Assembly (NCBI RefSeq): GCF_013265555.1
Contig: NZ_CP041345.1
Span: forward strand, 434,001-498,000
Length of the DNA stretch: 64,000 nt
From: Tenuifilum thalassicum
GTDB lineage: Bacteria > Bacteroidota > Bacteroidia > Bacteroidales > Tenuifilaceae
Direction: 5' to 3'
Shown in pieces: positions 32,548 through 42,200 of this stretch. A program made the position numbers and the translations under genes. The notes beneath the pieces were generated by a model. The model saw only the letters and a program-made list of their open reading frames with translations. It was not told where the DNA came from and did not search any database. Within the stretch, counting starts at the first letter, position 1, and every line of letters begins with the position of its first letter.

Positions 32548-34368
32548 TTAATTTTTTGGTTTCATTACCTTCATACTACAACTTTTACAATCAAAAACAA
32601 GCGGGAATATCCCATATTTGTTTTTAAGGTATAGTTTACCAGTGGGCCTAGCATTTTGTTTAATGGGGCATAAATTCAGTTCATATTTAATGCAGTACCT
32701 GGTAACCATGAGTTCTACATTATCATCAGGCTCTTGAATTTCAAATGCAGGCTGAATTCTATTAACTCCCAACTCTTTAAAAAAGGTTCTGCTTAACCTA
32801 TTGGAAACATTCGATTTATACGTGAGATTCTCATAGGGTAGTTTAGGGTTAATATTTTGAATATTACGTATTTCTCTTTTATGATAGAGTAACCGTTTTT
32901 TTAAGAGTTCATCAAGCAATTCTCTTCTTAACCTGTTTATCTCCTTAATTGGGATAAAGGGTAGGTAGCTTGCATTAAAAGATATCGATTTGATTTCAAA
33001 TATTGTGTTCCCCGTTTTTTTTAGCTGGGATTCAATTTGTGAGAGAATATTTTGGTTGTGGGCTTCTTCAAAGCTATTTGATAATTCTTTTTTTAAAGTA
33101 ATTCCATCTTCATCTACTATTAAAAATGCAATTTTTGTAGGAGAGAAGTGTACCTTAAGTTCACAGCTAATTTTTCTTGAAGAGCTCTCTCTGTTAAGAA
33201 GCTGTTCAAACTCAAAATCTTCGTTTCTGTAAATTATCAAACCTGAGTGTAACCCATCAACCATCCTATTTGGGTAAATCTTATTTTCATCAACTTTATT
33301 CACTCTGAAACCTACAAGCTCATTTTGCGGGTTAAAAAAGCACAATCCATCTCCGTTGTTCAGATTTTCTGTTGAGCTTATTGTAATAAAGTTTTTACCA
33401 ACACCTTTTACCTTGCCAATCTTTTTACCTATCGATTTAGGGGTGTTAAATGAAGCCTGGTTTAATATTCTTCCGTTTATGAAATGGTTTGTGAACCCTC
33501 TGTTGAACGATTTTTCTGGATCGGGAGTGAATGAGTATGTGCATCTACCGCTCGACGAACGCTTGTAATCTTTGTTTGAATCGATGAACTGATTTAGCAG
33601 GTTGCTATAATATGCCGTGATATTCTTAACATAGCCAATATCTTTAAGTCGTCCCTCTATTTTGAATGAAGTTACCCCAGAGTTAACTAGCTCATCAATA
33701 TGTCTGCTAAGATTTAAATCTTTAAGCGAAAGAAGATGTTTATTTTTTAAAAGTGTATTGCCATGCTCATCAATAAGATCATAGGATAATCGGCAGGGTT
33801 GGGCGCATGCCCCTCTATTTGCACTTCTATTAAAAAGTGCCTGGCTCATGTAACACTGACCGCTATACGAAACGCAAAGGGCACCATGAACAAAGAACTC
33901 TAGTTCAACTTGCGTTTTGTTTCTTATGTTCTTAATTTCAGCAACTGAAAGTTCTCTTGGGAGAACTACACGCGAGATACCACACGTTGAAAGGAAGTTG
34001 ATATGTTCTGGAGTTAAATTATGCATTTGAGTGCTTGCATGTAGCGCGATAGGTGGGATATCCATTTTCAAAATGGAAAAATCCTGAATAATAATTGCAT
34101 CAGCGCCAGCTTTGTAAATGCTATGAATTAGATTTTGAACTTCATCAATTTCTTGGTCGTAAATAATGGTGTTTACAGTTACATAAACCTTTGCATGGTA
34201 CTGATGGGCAAAAGAGCATAGTTGCTCAATATCCTCGATAGGGTTTCCGGCTTTTTCTCGTGCACCGAACTTACTTGCAGCAATGTAAACGGCATCGGCG
34301 CCATGAGTAATGGCTGCAATACCAGATTCTAAGTTTTTTGCAGGGGCAAGAAGTTCGAGTTCTATCAT
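32548..34368 (-). CDS. Peptidase U32 family protein, RlhA-like RNA hydroxylation factor
   Basis: A protein of 606 aa. The N-terminal TIM-barrel-like domain (about 1-300) starts ELLAPAKNLESGIAAITHGADAV-like (split here at 20 residues) and carries the U32 signature ELEFFVHGALCVSYSGQCYM and the cysteine group NRGACAQPCR; SFKIEGRLKD is also typical. The C-terminal ~300 residues correspond to the DUF3656-type extension. U32 proteins of this layout in E. coli (RlhA) take part in hydroxylating a cytidine in 23S rRNA; shorter relatives (TrhP) act on tRNA. The length favours the RlhA type. It lies 6 bp after the HAD gene. Confidence 0.85.
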   Translation of the reverse strand: MIELELLAPAKNLESGIAAITHGADAVYIAASKFGAREKAGNPIEDIEQLCSFAHQYHAKVYVTVNTIIYDQEIDEVQNLIHSIYKAGADAIIIQDFSILKMDIPPIALHASTQMHNLTPEHINFLSTCGISRVVLPRELSVAEIKNIRNKTQVELEFFVHGALCVSYSGQCYMSQALFNRSANRGACAQPCRLSYDLIDEHGNTLLKNKHLLSLKDLNLSRHIDELVNSGVTSFKIEGRLKDIGYVKNITAYYSNLLNQFIDSNKDYKRSSSGRCTYSFTPDPEKSFNRGFTNHFINGRILNQASFNTPKSIGKKIGKVKGVGKNFITISSTENLNNGDGLCFFNPQNELVGFRVNKVDENKIYPNRMVDGLHSGLIIYRNEDFEFEQLLNRESSSRKISCELKVHFSPTKIAFLIVDEDGITLKKELSNSFEEAHNQNILSQIESQLKKTGNTIFEIKSISFNASYLPFIPIKEINRLRRELLDELLKKRLLYHKREIRNIQNINPKLPYENLTYKSNVSNRLSRTFFKELGVNRIQPAFEIQEPDDNVELMVTRYCIKYELNLCPIKQNARPTGKLYLKNKYGIFPLVFDCKSCSMKVMKPKN

Positions 34369-34374
34369 TCTTGG

Positions 34375-35205
34375 CTATTTGAAAATTTCTCCAATGGTTT
34401 TTGCAACTCCATTTTCAATATTGCTTAGGGTCACCCTTTTTGCTTTAGTTTTTACTTCGTCAGGTGAATTATCCATAGCAACTCCAAGTCCTACAAGTTC
34501 TAGCATTTCAATATCGTTAAAATTATCGCCAAATGCAATTGCATTGGTTGGTGAAATTTCCATGCTTTTCAAAAGTTTCTCACAACCAATAGCTTTATTA
34601 ACATTTGCTGGCGTTAGCTCTATATAGGTCTCTTTGGAGCGATAAACATTAATTGCATTGGAGTAGTCTTTTACCAATCGGTTATACAAACCATCTATAA
34701 TCATGCTATCACCCATAATCATAATCTTATGAATGGGGTTGTTGTCGTTTTTTAGCTCTGCAACTTTAGTTTCAAAATTGTTGCAAAGAGTTGCTTTTAC
34801 ACGTGTGTTATTTTCTTCACGCAATCGCCATTCGTCATTTTTTGAAACCATCCAGAGGTTATTTGAAAATAGGCTAAAATGCAGATCGAATTGGTTGCAT
34901 ATTTCATAAATTGAAGCTGCAACAGCATGGTCAATTGTTTCTGAACTAATAATATTCTCTTTAGACGTGCCTTTTTCAATGGAACTCAATATTAATGCGC
35001 CGTTATAGCATATGGCTGGTGCATCTAAGGGTATTTCCCTGTAAAGATGTAACATTCCCAATGGCATGCGAGCCGAAACCATGACAAAAGGAATGCCAAA
35101 TTCGGTTATTCTTCTTATTTGGTAAATGGTTTCAGACGATAGTTCCCTGTTTTTGTTAAGAAGGGTTCCGTCGACATCGGAAAAAACAATCTTATATTCA
35201 GACAT
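34375..35205 (-). CDS. HAD superfamily (Cof-type) hydrolase
   Basis: A protein of 276 aa from ATG 35205; an ATG at 35238 lies inside a terminator hairpin and is rejected. Motif I is FSDVDGTLLNKNREL (nucleophile Asp in DVDGT), motif II VMVSAR, and motif IV AIAFGDNFNDIEML, with a C2-type cap between them as in Cof/YidA phosphatases. Likely substrates are small sugar or nucleotide phosphates. It is the first gene of the minus-strand unit HAD-U32-methyltransferase. Confidence 0.9.
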   Translation of the reverse strand: MSEYKIVFSDVDGTLLNKNRELSSETIYQIRRITEFGIPFVMVSARMPLGMLHLYREIPLDAPAICYNGALILSSIEKGTSKENIISSETIDHAVAASIYEICNQFDLHFSLFSNNLWMVSKNDEWRLREENNTRVKATLCNNFETKVAELKNDNNPIHKIMIMGDSMIIDGLYNRLVKDYSNAINVYRSKETYIELTPANVNKAIGCEKLLKSMEISPTNAIAFGDNFNDIEMLELVGLGVAMDNSPDEVKTKAKRVTLSNIENGVAKTIGEIFK

Positions 35206-35223
35206 TGTTAAACTTTTGAGAAT

Positions 35224-35248
35224 AAAAAAGGGCTGCATTTGCAGCCCT
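35224..35248 (-). terminator. Intrinsic terminator of the TPR protein gene
   Basis: Stem GGGCTGC/GCAGCCC with loop ATTT and an extra A-T pair; on the minus strand it runs into six T residues. It separates the TPR gene from the HAD unit. Confidence 0.9.
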
Positions 35249-35268
35249 CAAAGATATAAAAAGTTAGC

Positions 35269-36240
35269 TTATTGGCATTTTAGCTGTTTAATCTGGTAGT
35301 CGGCATTTGGTTTAAATGTACCAAACGCAGCATTTTTATATGCTTCGCAAGCTTCAGATATCTTATTTAACTTATGGTAAGACTCAGCGATTAGGTAGTA
35401 TATTTCTGCTTTGTCTTCAGCAGTACCTTTAATTACCTCTAAAGCTTTATTACCATATTCAATGGCATCGTTCCAACGTCCAAGTTTATGATAGTTAATT
35501 GTCATCAGCCTGTAAATGTCGTAATCGTTCCCATCGTACTTTAATGCCATATCAAGTAAGTTAACCACATCATTTAACTTGTTAGCATTGCGAGCTTCAT
35601 CTGCTTTCTTAAGGAAGTAAGCTTTTCCTTTTAGCTTTGCTTTTTCAACATTATCAAGGTCGTTATATTTTGTTCCCATTTCAATTGTTAGATCAAGATA
35701 CTTAACCATTTCATCCTCGTTGCCGAGCTCTTCAAGTGCTAATGCTGAGTTCAAGTAAGGATCAATAAATGTTGAATCAAGTTTAATAGCCTTACTATAA
35801 TTTGAAAGAGCTTCGTCAAATTTCTTTTCTTTATACTTCCTATTACCCATTACATTATAAAGTTTGGGTAAAGTCTTTTCAACTCGAGTTTTAACAACGC
35901 CATTGTTGTATTTAGTGGCAGTTTCTTCTGCTTTTTCAAGGTTGTCGAGAGTAGCTTGAAGGTCTTTTGCCTTATACTTTGCCATGGCAAGCTGGAAGTA
36001 GATTGTAGGAACTAGGTTTTCTGCTTTTTGCTTAATTTCATCGCCTTCTTCGCCTAGCTCTTCAGCAATTTGAATAGCTGAAAGTGCACTTGCAATGGCC
36101 TGTTCAGGGTTTTGTTTGTAATTAGTTGCAGCTTCGTTATATGCCTGTATAGCATCATTAACACTTTGAGCATATAGCTCATTCACTCCACCAAATAATG
36201 CAGTTACCACTAAAAGGCATAATAAGATTGTTTTCTTCAT
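35269..36240 (-). CDS. Secreted TPR-repeat protein
   Basis: A protein of 323 aa with a signal peptide (MKKTILLCLLVVTALFGGVN, cleaved after YAQ). The mature part is all-helical with TPR units: IYFQLAMAKYKAKDLQATLD, YNVMGNRKYKEKKFDEALSN, PYLNSALALEELGNEDEMVK, YRLMTINYHKLGRWNDAIEY and YYLIAESYHKLNKISEACEA. Such repeats bind partner proteins; the partner is not suggested by the neighbours. It is monocistronic with its own promoter (36282-36311) and terminator. Confidence 0.88.
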   Translation of the reverse strand: MKKTILLCLLVVTALFGGVNELYAQSVNDAIQAYNEAATNYKQNPEQAIASALSAIQIAEELGEEGDEIKQKAENLVPTIYFQLAMAKYKAKDLQATLDNLEKAEETATKYNNGVVKTRVEKTLPKLYNVMGNRKYKEKKFDEALSNYSKAIKLDSTFIDPYLNSALALEELGNEDEMVKYLDLTIEMGTKYNDLDNVEKAKLKGKAYFLKKADEARNANKLNDVVNLLDMALKYDGNDYDIYRLMTINYHKLGRWNDAIEYGNKALEVIKGTAEDKAEIYYLIAESYHKLNKISEACEAYKNAAFGTFKPNADYQIKQLKCQ

Positions 36241-36281
36241 AGTTATTGAATTTTGATTGTTTTAAAATTTGTTAATGACCC

Positions 36282-36311
36282 CAAAAATATTACATCGAAA
36301 TTAAAAACAAA
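36282..36311 (-). promoter_or_regulatory. Promoter of the TPR protein gene
   Basis: Minus strand: -33 TTTG (36311-36308), 18-bp spacer, -7 box TATTTTTG (36289-36282). Both boxes match the Bacteroidetes consensus. Confidence 0.7.
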
Positions 36312-36326
36312 AATTAAGCCATAAAA

Positions 36327-36770
36327 TTATCTTTTTCTTGAAAAGAAAGATGTAACAATACTGGAACATTCTTCGGATAAAACGTTAGCAATTGTAAATG
36401 TTTTAGGATGAAGAATTTTAGATGAAAACTGAGTAAACCCACGTTTTGGGTCGGGTGCTCCGAAGACCAATCCTCCAAGTTGTGCCCAATGTATTGCACC
36501 TGCACACATGGCACACGGTTCAATAGTAACATAAAGTGTGCACTGGTTTAAATATTTGCCTCCGATATAGTTTGTTGCTGCAGTGATTGCTTGCATCTCG
36601 GCATGTGCGGTTGGGTCTCCTAACGTTTCTGTTAAGTTATGTGCTCTAGAAATTATTCGACCATTACAAACTATAACGGCACCTATGGGTACCTCGTTTT
36701 TTTGCAAAGCTTTTTGGGCCTCTTTTAAAGCTTCGCGCATAAAAAATTCGTGCTCTTTTTCTTTTCCCAT
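36327..36770 (-). CDS. tadA: tRNA-specific adenosine deaminase
   Basis: A protein of 147 aa of the CDA fold. The Zn site and proton shuttle are TAHAEMQA (His56, Glu58) and PCAMC (Cys86, Cys89). NEVPIGAVIVCNGRII, ETLGDPTAHAEM and GAIHWAQLGGLVFGAPDPKR are typical of TadA, which turns A34 of tRNA-Arg into inosine. A guanine deaminase is a less likely alternative because of the tRNA-type loops. It lies back to back with aspS, with promoters in the 87-bp gap. Confidence 0.9.
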   Translation of the reverse strand: MGKEKEHEFFMREALKEAQKALQKNEVPIGAVIVCNGRIISRAHNLTETLGDPTAHAEMQAITAATNYIGGKYLNQCTLYVTIEPCAMCAGAIHWAQLGGLVFGAPDPKRGFTQFSSKILHPKTFTIANVLSEECSSIVTSFFSRKR

Positions 36771-36783
36771 AGTATATTTTGTC

Positions 36784-36791
36784 CAAATATA
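36784..36791 (-). promoter_or_regulatory. -7 box (TATATTTG) for tadA
   Basis: Exact TAnnTTTG on the minus strand 13 bp before the tadA start. A near match on the plus strand (TACATTCG, 36827-36834) may serve divergent aspS. Confidence 0.5.
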
Positions 36792-36857
36792 TTAAAAAAT
36801 ATAACTGAAGCATCGTTTTTTATTTTTACATTCGCAACTTGAAAAATTTAATTAGTT

Positions 36858-38612
36858 ATGTATAGATCACATACTTGCGGAGAATTAAGAATTGCCGATG
36901 TGGGCAAAAAGGTAACACTTAGCGGTTGGGTTCAAAGAGTTCGCAACCTTGGTGCTATGACATTTATCGATTTACGAGATAGGTATGGAATTACACAGTT
37001 AGTGATAGATGAAAATTCATCAAGTGATCTTAAAAACTTGGTTAAAGAGCTTGGACGGGAATACGTAGTAAAAATTACTGGTGAGGTTATTGAGCGTGCA
37101 AGTAAAAATAAAAAGATACCAACTGGTGAAATTGAGGTTAAAGTTGATGAGCTAAACATCCTTAACCCTAGCGAAACACCTCCGTTTACAATCGAAGATG
37201 AAACAGATGGAGGCGATGAGCTAAGAATGAAGTATAGGTATCTTGACCTTAGAAGAAACCCAGTAAAAAACGCACTCTTATTGCGTCATAGAATGGCTCA
37301 GGAGGTACGCAAGTATCTTGACGAACAAGATTTTGTTGAGGTGGAAACACCTTTCCTAATAAAGTCAACTCCAGAAGGAGCTCGCGATTTTGTAGTGCCC
37401 TCGCGTATGCATCCTGGTGAGTTTTATGCGCTACCTCAATCTCCACAAACTTTCAAGCAGCTCCTTATGGTTGCCGGTTTTGATAAGTATTTTCAGATTG
37501 TGAAGTGTTTTAGGGATGAGGATTTAAGAGCAGACCGACAACCCGAATTCACCCAAATTGACTGTGAAATGTCTTTTGTAGAGCGCGATGATGTTTTAAA
37601 TACTTTTGAAGGGCTAATTAAGCACCTTTTTTCAAAAGTAAAAGGAATTGAATTTAATGAGTCTTTTAAACGCATGCCCTACACTGAGGCTATGGAGAAA
37701 TATGGGAGCGATAAGCCAGATTTAAGATTTGGGATGGAGTTTGTTGCTCTTAATGATGTTGTAAAGGGAAAAGGTTTTAGGGTTTTTGATGATGCTGAGT
37801 ATGTTGGCGGAATTTGTGCAGAAGGGTGCTCAGAGTATACAAGAAAGCAGCTCGATAAACTTACCGAGTTTGTAAAACGACCACAAGTTGGTGCTTCTGG
37901 TCTGGTTTATATTAAATACAATACCGATGGTTCGCTAAAATCATCGGTTGATAAGTTCTTTTCACAAGAAGACCTGTTGGCCATTGCAAATGTTATGGAG
38001 GCTAAACCAGGTGATTTAATGCTTATTCTTGCTGGCGATAAAAAGAAAACGCTTTTTGCATTATCGGAGTTGAGGCTTGAAATGGGTAGTAGACTAGGAT
38101 TGCGTGATAACAATAAGTTTGTTCCATTGTGGGTGGTTGATTTCCCTCTTCTGGAATGGGACGATGAGGAAAAAAGGTATTTTGCCATGCATCACCCTTT
38201 CACTTCACCTATACCTGAAGATGTACCACTATTTAAAACTGAACCTGGAAAGATACGTGCAAATGCATACGATCTTGTTATAAATGGCGTTGAAATTGGT
38301 GGCGGTTCAATTCGTATTTTCGATAGGGAATTGCAACAAACCATGTTTGATGCTCTTGGTTTTACCAAAGAAGAGGCCGAAAAACAGTTTGGCTTTCTTA
38401 TGAATGCCTTTAAGTATGGTGCTCCTCCACATGGTGGAATTGCTTTTGGCTTTGATAGGTTATGCTCATTGTTTGGGGGTAGCGAATCAATTCGTGATTA
38501 CATTGCCTTCCCTAAAAATAATGCAGGTAGGGACGTTATGATTGACTCGCCCTCGACAATTAGCGATAAGCAGCTTGATGAGTTGCAAATTGAGATAAAG
38601 AAGAACGAATAG
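36858..38612 (+). CDS. aspS: Aspartate--tRNA ligase
   Basis: A protein of 584 aa, bacterial-type AspRS. The N-terminal anticodon-binding OB fold (about 1-110) reads [20 protein letters not shown]. The class II catalytic core has YRYLDLRR, motif 2 [18 protein letters not shown] and motif 3 [13 protein letters not shown] bacterial GAD insertion domain lies at about 280-410. It charges tRNA-Asp (strictly discriminating or also Asn cannot be told from sequence alone). Monocistronic; strong bidirectional terminator after it. Confidence 0.97.
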   Translation: MYRSHTCGELRIADVGKKVTLSGWVQRVRNLGAMTFIDLRDRYGITQLVIDENSSSDLKNLVKELGREYVVKITGEVIERASKNKKIPTGEIEVKVDELNILNPSETPPFTIEDETDGGDELRMKYRYLDLRRNPVKNALLLRHRMAQEVRKYLDEQDFVEVETPFLIKSTPEGARDFVVPSRMHPGEFYALPQSPQTFKQLLMVAGFDKYFQIVKCFRDEDLRADRQPEFTQIDCEMSFVERDDVLNTFEGLIKHLFSKVKGIEFNESFKRMPYTEAMEKYGSDKPDLRFGMEFVALNDVVKGKGFRVFDDAEYVGGICAEGCSEYTRKQLDKLTEFVKRPQVGASGLVYIKYNTDGSLKSSVDKFFSQEDLLAIANVMEAKPGDLMLILAGDKKKTLFALSELRLEMGSRLGLRDNNKFVPLWVVDFPLLEWDDEEKRYFAMHHPFTSPIPEDVPLFKTEPGKIRANAYDLVINGVEIGGGSIRIFDRELQQTMFDALGFTKEEAEKQFGFLMNAFKYGAPPHGGIAFGFDRLCSLFGGSESIRDYIAFPKNNAGRDVMIDSPSTISDKQLDELQIEIKKNE

Positions 38613-38623
38613 TTAAGGTAATA

Positions 38624-38650
38624 AAAAAACATCCGGCACTGCCGGATGTT
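38624..38650 (-). terminator. Bidirectional terminator between aspS and the small lipoprotein gene
   Basis: A 10-bp perfect stem AACATCCGGC/GCCGGATGTT with loop ACT. The minus strand ends in seven T residues and the plus strand in TCTTATTTTTTT, so it can stop both convergent transcripts. Confidence 0.93.
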
Positions 38651-38673
38651 TCTTATTTTTTTACAGTTGATAA

Positions 38674-38880
38674 TTACTCAGCTGCAGGAACTGTGTCTTG
38701 AACTTCAGCTTCTGTTTCAGCTTCAGCCTCAACATTAGCAGCAGCAGTAGTATCAACTTGCTCCATTTGTTGTTCAACTTGAGGTTCTTCAGCTGCTTGC
38801 TCTTCTTGCTTAGGAGCTGATTTACATGCAACCATTGCTAGCATTCCGGCAGCGATTAGGAAAAATGCATACTTTTTCAT
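38674..38880 (-). CDS. Small acidic lipoprotein
   Basis: A protein of 68 aa. The lipoprotein signal ends at Cys19 (LIAAGMLAMVAC). The mature 50 residues are low-complexity, made mostly of Glu, Ala, Gln, Val and Thr (12 Glu and 2 Asp against 2 Lys), with an alternating E-A run near the end, so probably disordered. No known domain. A near-perfect promoter and a very strong terminator on both sides suggest a highly expressed, independent gene. It may be a surface or periplasmic filler lipoprotein; the function is unknown. Confidence 0.82.
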   Translation of the reverse strand: MKKYAFFLIAAGMLAMVACKSAPKQEEQAAEEPQVEQQMEQVDTTAAANVEAEAETEAEVQDTVPAAE

Positions 38881-38909
38881 GGTAATTAATTTTGTTAGTT
38901 AGTTCGTTA

Positions 38910-38940
38910 CAAATGTATGTAATGAATATTAAATTTCAAA
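38910..38940 (-). promoter_or_regulatory. Promoter of the small acidic lipoprotein gene
   Basis: Minus strand: -33 TTTG (38940-38937), 19-bp spacer, -7 TACATTTG (38917-38910), both exact, 29 bp before the ATG. The best promoter match I found in the window. Confidence 0.8.
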
Positions 38941-39187
38941 GAAAATAACAAAAATATTGATAATTGTCATTGAATAGTACGTTGTTTTTACTTTAAGTGT
39001 CTCGCAGCTAGCACTAAAAGTGGCTTTTAAGTAATTGATAATTGTTGGTGCTTTTTGAAAATTTTGTTAAAAAAGCATTTGAAATTAATAGGTAAGAAGG
39101 AAATATATGGGGCGCTGATTTAAAGGGAATTTAAGTACCAAGAAATAGTTAGAAAAGGATTTCTGCCAGTGACATAAATGAAAAGTT

Positions 39188-39221
39188 AACTAAAGGGGAT
39201 ACCTAATTCTTTGGCACCCCC
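39188..39221 (-). terminator. Intrinsic terminator of the tricorn-like protease gene
   Basis: Minus strand: 9-bp stem GGGGGTGCC/GGTATCCCC (two G-T wobbles), 9-base loop, then TTTAGTT. Weaker T run than the others. Confidence 0.65.
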
Positions 39222-39247
39222 TGAATGGTTGTTGTGTGTAAAGTGTT

Positions 39248-42200
39248 TTATTTTAACTGTTTAAGTAGTTCTTCTACTGCAGCCTTTATTTGTGTATCAA
39301 TTCCTGTTGCTGCATCTTCAGGAGATATTGAGACTTGAATGTCTGGGTATAATTGATGATTTTCTAGATATTCGCCATTTAAGGCCTTAACACCCATTTG
39401 TGGGATTCCAAAAACCAATGATGGATCAATAAGTCTTTCCCACCAAACTGCTGTCATTGTACCTGGTACTGGCATTCCTACCAGTTTTCCAATTTTTAAT
39501 GTTTTGTAAACAAATGGAAAACCATGAGCATCGGAATAGTTGCCTTCGCTAACAAGTACTATTGATGGTTTATACCATTTAGAAATAGGTTCAGAACCAA
39601 TGTATTGACCTCTAGGAACATAATCTACATACCGTTTACCGCTTAAGAGGGTTGCTAAGTCATCGTGAAGCCATCCTCCTCCATTGAATCTTGTATCGAC
39701 TATAACAGCCTCTTTGTCCCGATATTTTCCTAGTAAATCGGCATATACTTTTCTGAAACTTTCAGAGTTCATACCTTTTACATGAACGTAGCCAATACGT
39801 CCATTTGACAAGCGTTCAACGTCGGCAGCCCGTTTCTTAACCCAATTTTTGTACAAAAGATTTGACTCTTCGTTTAATGAGATTGGCTTTACTATTTGCG
39901 ACCAACGTTTTCCTGTTGCAGGGTTAAAAATTTCTACAAGAGTTTGCTTCCCCTTTTTCCTATTTAGAGCCCTGAAATAATCGGAATTGGTTAAAATTTC
40001 ATTACCGTCAATTTTTTCTATTATGCATCCAGCTTTAATTTCAAATTTTGATGAGATAAGTGGTGAGTTTTCAATAACCTCAGCAATTCGTATACCCTTC
40101 CCCTTGTAGTTAAAATCAATGAAGATTCCTAGCGATGCGGTTTGATCTGCGTTATCCGAACGGTAGTAATACCTACACCCAGTATGTGAGCCATTTAGTT
40201 CACCAAGCAACTCGCTCATCATTTCAGAGAAGTCAAAGTTGTTATTAATGTGAGGTAGGAAGCGCTTATACTCTTTTTTGTAAAACTCCCAATCGGTTCC
40301 ATGAAGTGCTGTATCGTAAAACTTCTTTGATACCTGTCGCCACATGTGTTCAAACAGATACTCCCTTTCACCTTGTGGATTAATTGTTTGATCTGCAGAG
40401 AATTTGATAGTTGTTAACTTATTGTTCGAAATGTTAATTTTCATGGGTTTGCCATCGGATAAAAGGTAGATGTATTTCTGGTCTTTATCCATTTGCATGT
40501 AACCTGCATCCCCATCTATCTTTACAAGTAGTTTTGTTTTATTGTCTTTTAACTCGTTTACCCATAAGTCGTATCCTTTTTCAAATTTTGAGAGGTAGTA
40601 TAGCTTATCCCCATCAGGAGTAAGTATAGCATCAGAAAGATTTGATGAGTTTATGGTAAGTCTAACTTTTCTTTCTTCAATTCCATCAAAGTCAATTTCT
40701 ATAGGCTTTGTTGATTTGTTATTAGTATTTAGATTTTTTCTTTTTGCTTTCTTTGATTTTTCCTTTTCCTTTTCGTTTGATTTTTGTTCTTCCTTCTCTT
40801 TTTCTTTTAGGATTTCCCATTCAATCTTAGGCAGTTTGAACTCTTCAAAGGTTTTTTGGTTAAGGAATATCGCATATACATCAAATTCAGAACCCCAAGA
40901 ACCATGACTCCGCATTCCCATTTGATCGTTGAACCAAATAATCGCATTTCCATTCATGGCCCACTTAGGAGAATTATCTTCGTAGCCACTTGGCGTCAGG
41001 TTAAAGAATTCGCCAGAGCCATCGGCTTTAACAAGAGCCACATCTGAGTTAGGCCAAGATGGGACCTCCATAAAATTTACTGCAAACCACTTTCCGTCGG
41101 GTGACCATTGGTACCACTGGTCGCCATCGCGATACGAGTAGTTGTATTTACCATCTAGTATCGTTCTTATCTTTCCAGTTTCTAAGTTTTTAACGCAAAG
41201 GGTAGTACGCTCTTTAAGAAAGGCAACCTCTTTTCCGTCGGGTGAGTAGGCGGGTTGAAAGGCTTCTTCAGGAATATCAACTATTAGTTCTTCCTTAAGT
41301 AGGGTTGATAGGGTAAAGTTAGGTTCTTCTTCCGAAACTATAGAGGTTTGGTATATATTCCAACTTCCATTCCGTTCAGCGGCATAAATCAATTTTTTGC
41401 CATCTGGACTAAAACTAACTGATCGTTCTTGTTCAGGAGTATTAGTAATCCGTTTGGTTGTAGAGTAATCTGTTGAGGTAACATATATATCACCGCGAAT
41501 TATTAGTGCTAATTCTTTTCCTTTAGGTGATATAGATATTTCAGTAGCGCCATTGTTAATGGTTTTATTTACATACTCAGGTTCAGAACGATCGGCACGG
41601 ATTGTTATATTTACTTTTGATGGAGATTCTCCAGGGAGCATTGTGTAGATTCCACCATTATAGTGGAAGCATAATGTTCCCTTGTTATCAACAGATAAAA
41701 ACCTAACGGGATGTTTATCAAAATTGCTCAGAATTTTAGATTCTCCATCTCCAGAAATAGGCATCGATGCAATGTTAAAACTCCCAGTTTGCTCTGTAAG
41801 ATAGTAAAGTGTTTTACCGTCGGGTGAAAATACAGCATTCCGATCTTCTCCTTCAAAGTTTGTTATTTTCTTATGGGTTTTCTCTTTAATGTTATAAATC
41901 CAAATATCCCGAGTAACAGACGATTTGTGGTGCTTACGCCAAATGTCCTCATATCCTTTTCTGTCAGTATACGCTAAGAAATTCCCATCGGGGCTAAAAT
42001 TGACATATTCGGCAGGTGTAGTAAGTATCTGATTAATTTCGCCACCTGTAATTGGTACAGAGTAAAGCTCACCTAAAATCCTGGAGGGGAAAAGGACATT
42101 GAGATGAGAGTCTTGAATATTTGCAGAGAAAATGACTTCTTTCCCATCGGGTGAAAAGCACGATGGAATTTCGTTTGCCGAATGGTAGGTTAATCTTTGG

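Larger units (their letters stand above)
38881..39247. other. Intergenic stretch, 367 bp
   Basis: Holds the promoter of the small lipoprotein gene (38910-38940) and the terminator of the tricorn-like gene (39188-39221). Between them (about 38945-39185) I see no ORF, tRNA or repeat, only AT-rich sequence. Confidence 0.6.

Noticed and set aside
35206..35238. Longer N-terminus for the HAD hydrolase (ATG 35238)
   Set aside because: The ATG lies inside the stem of the upstream gene's terminator; ATG 35205 fits the family N-terminus.
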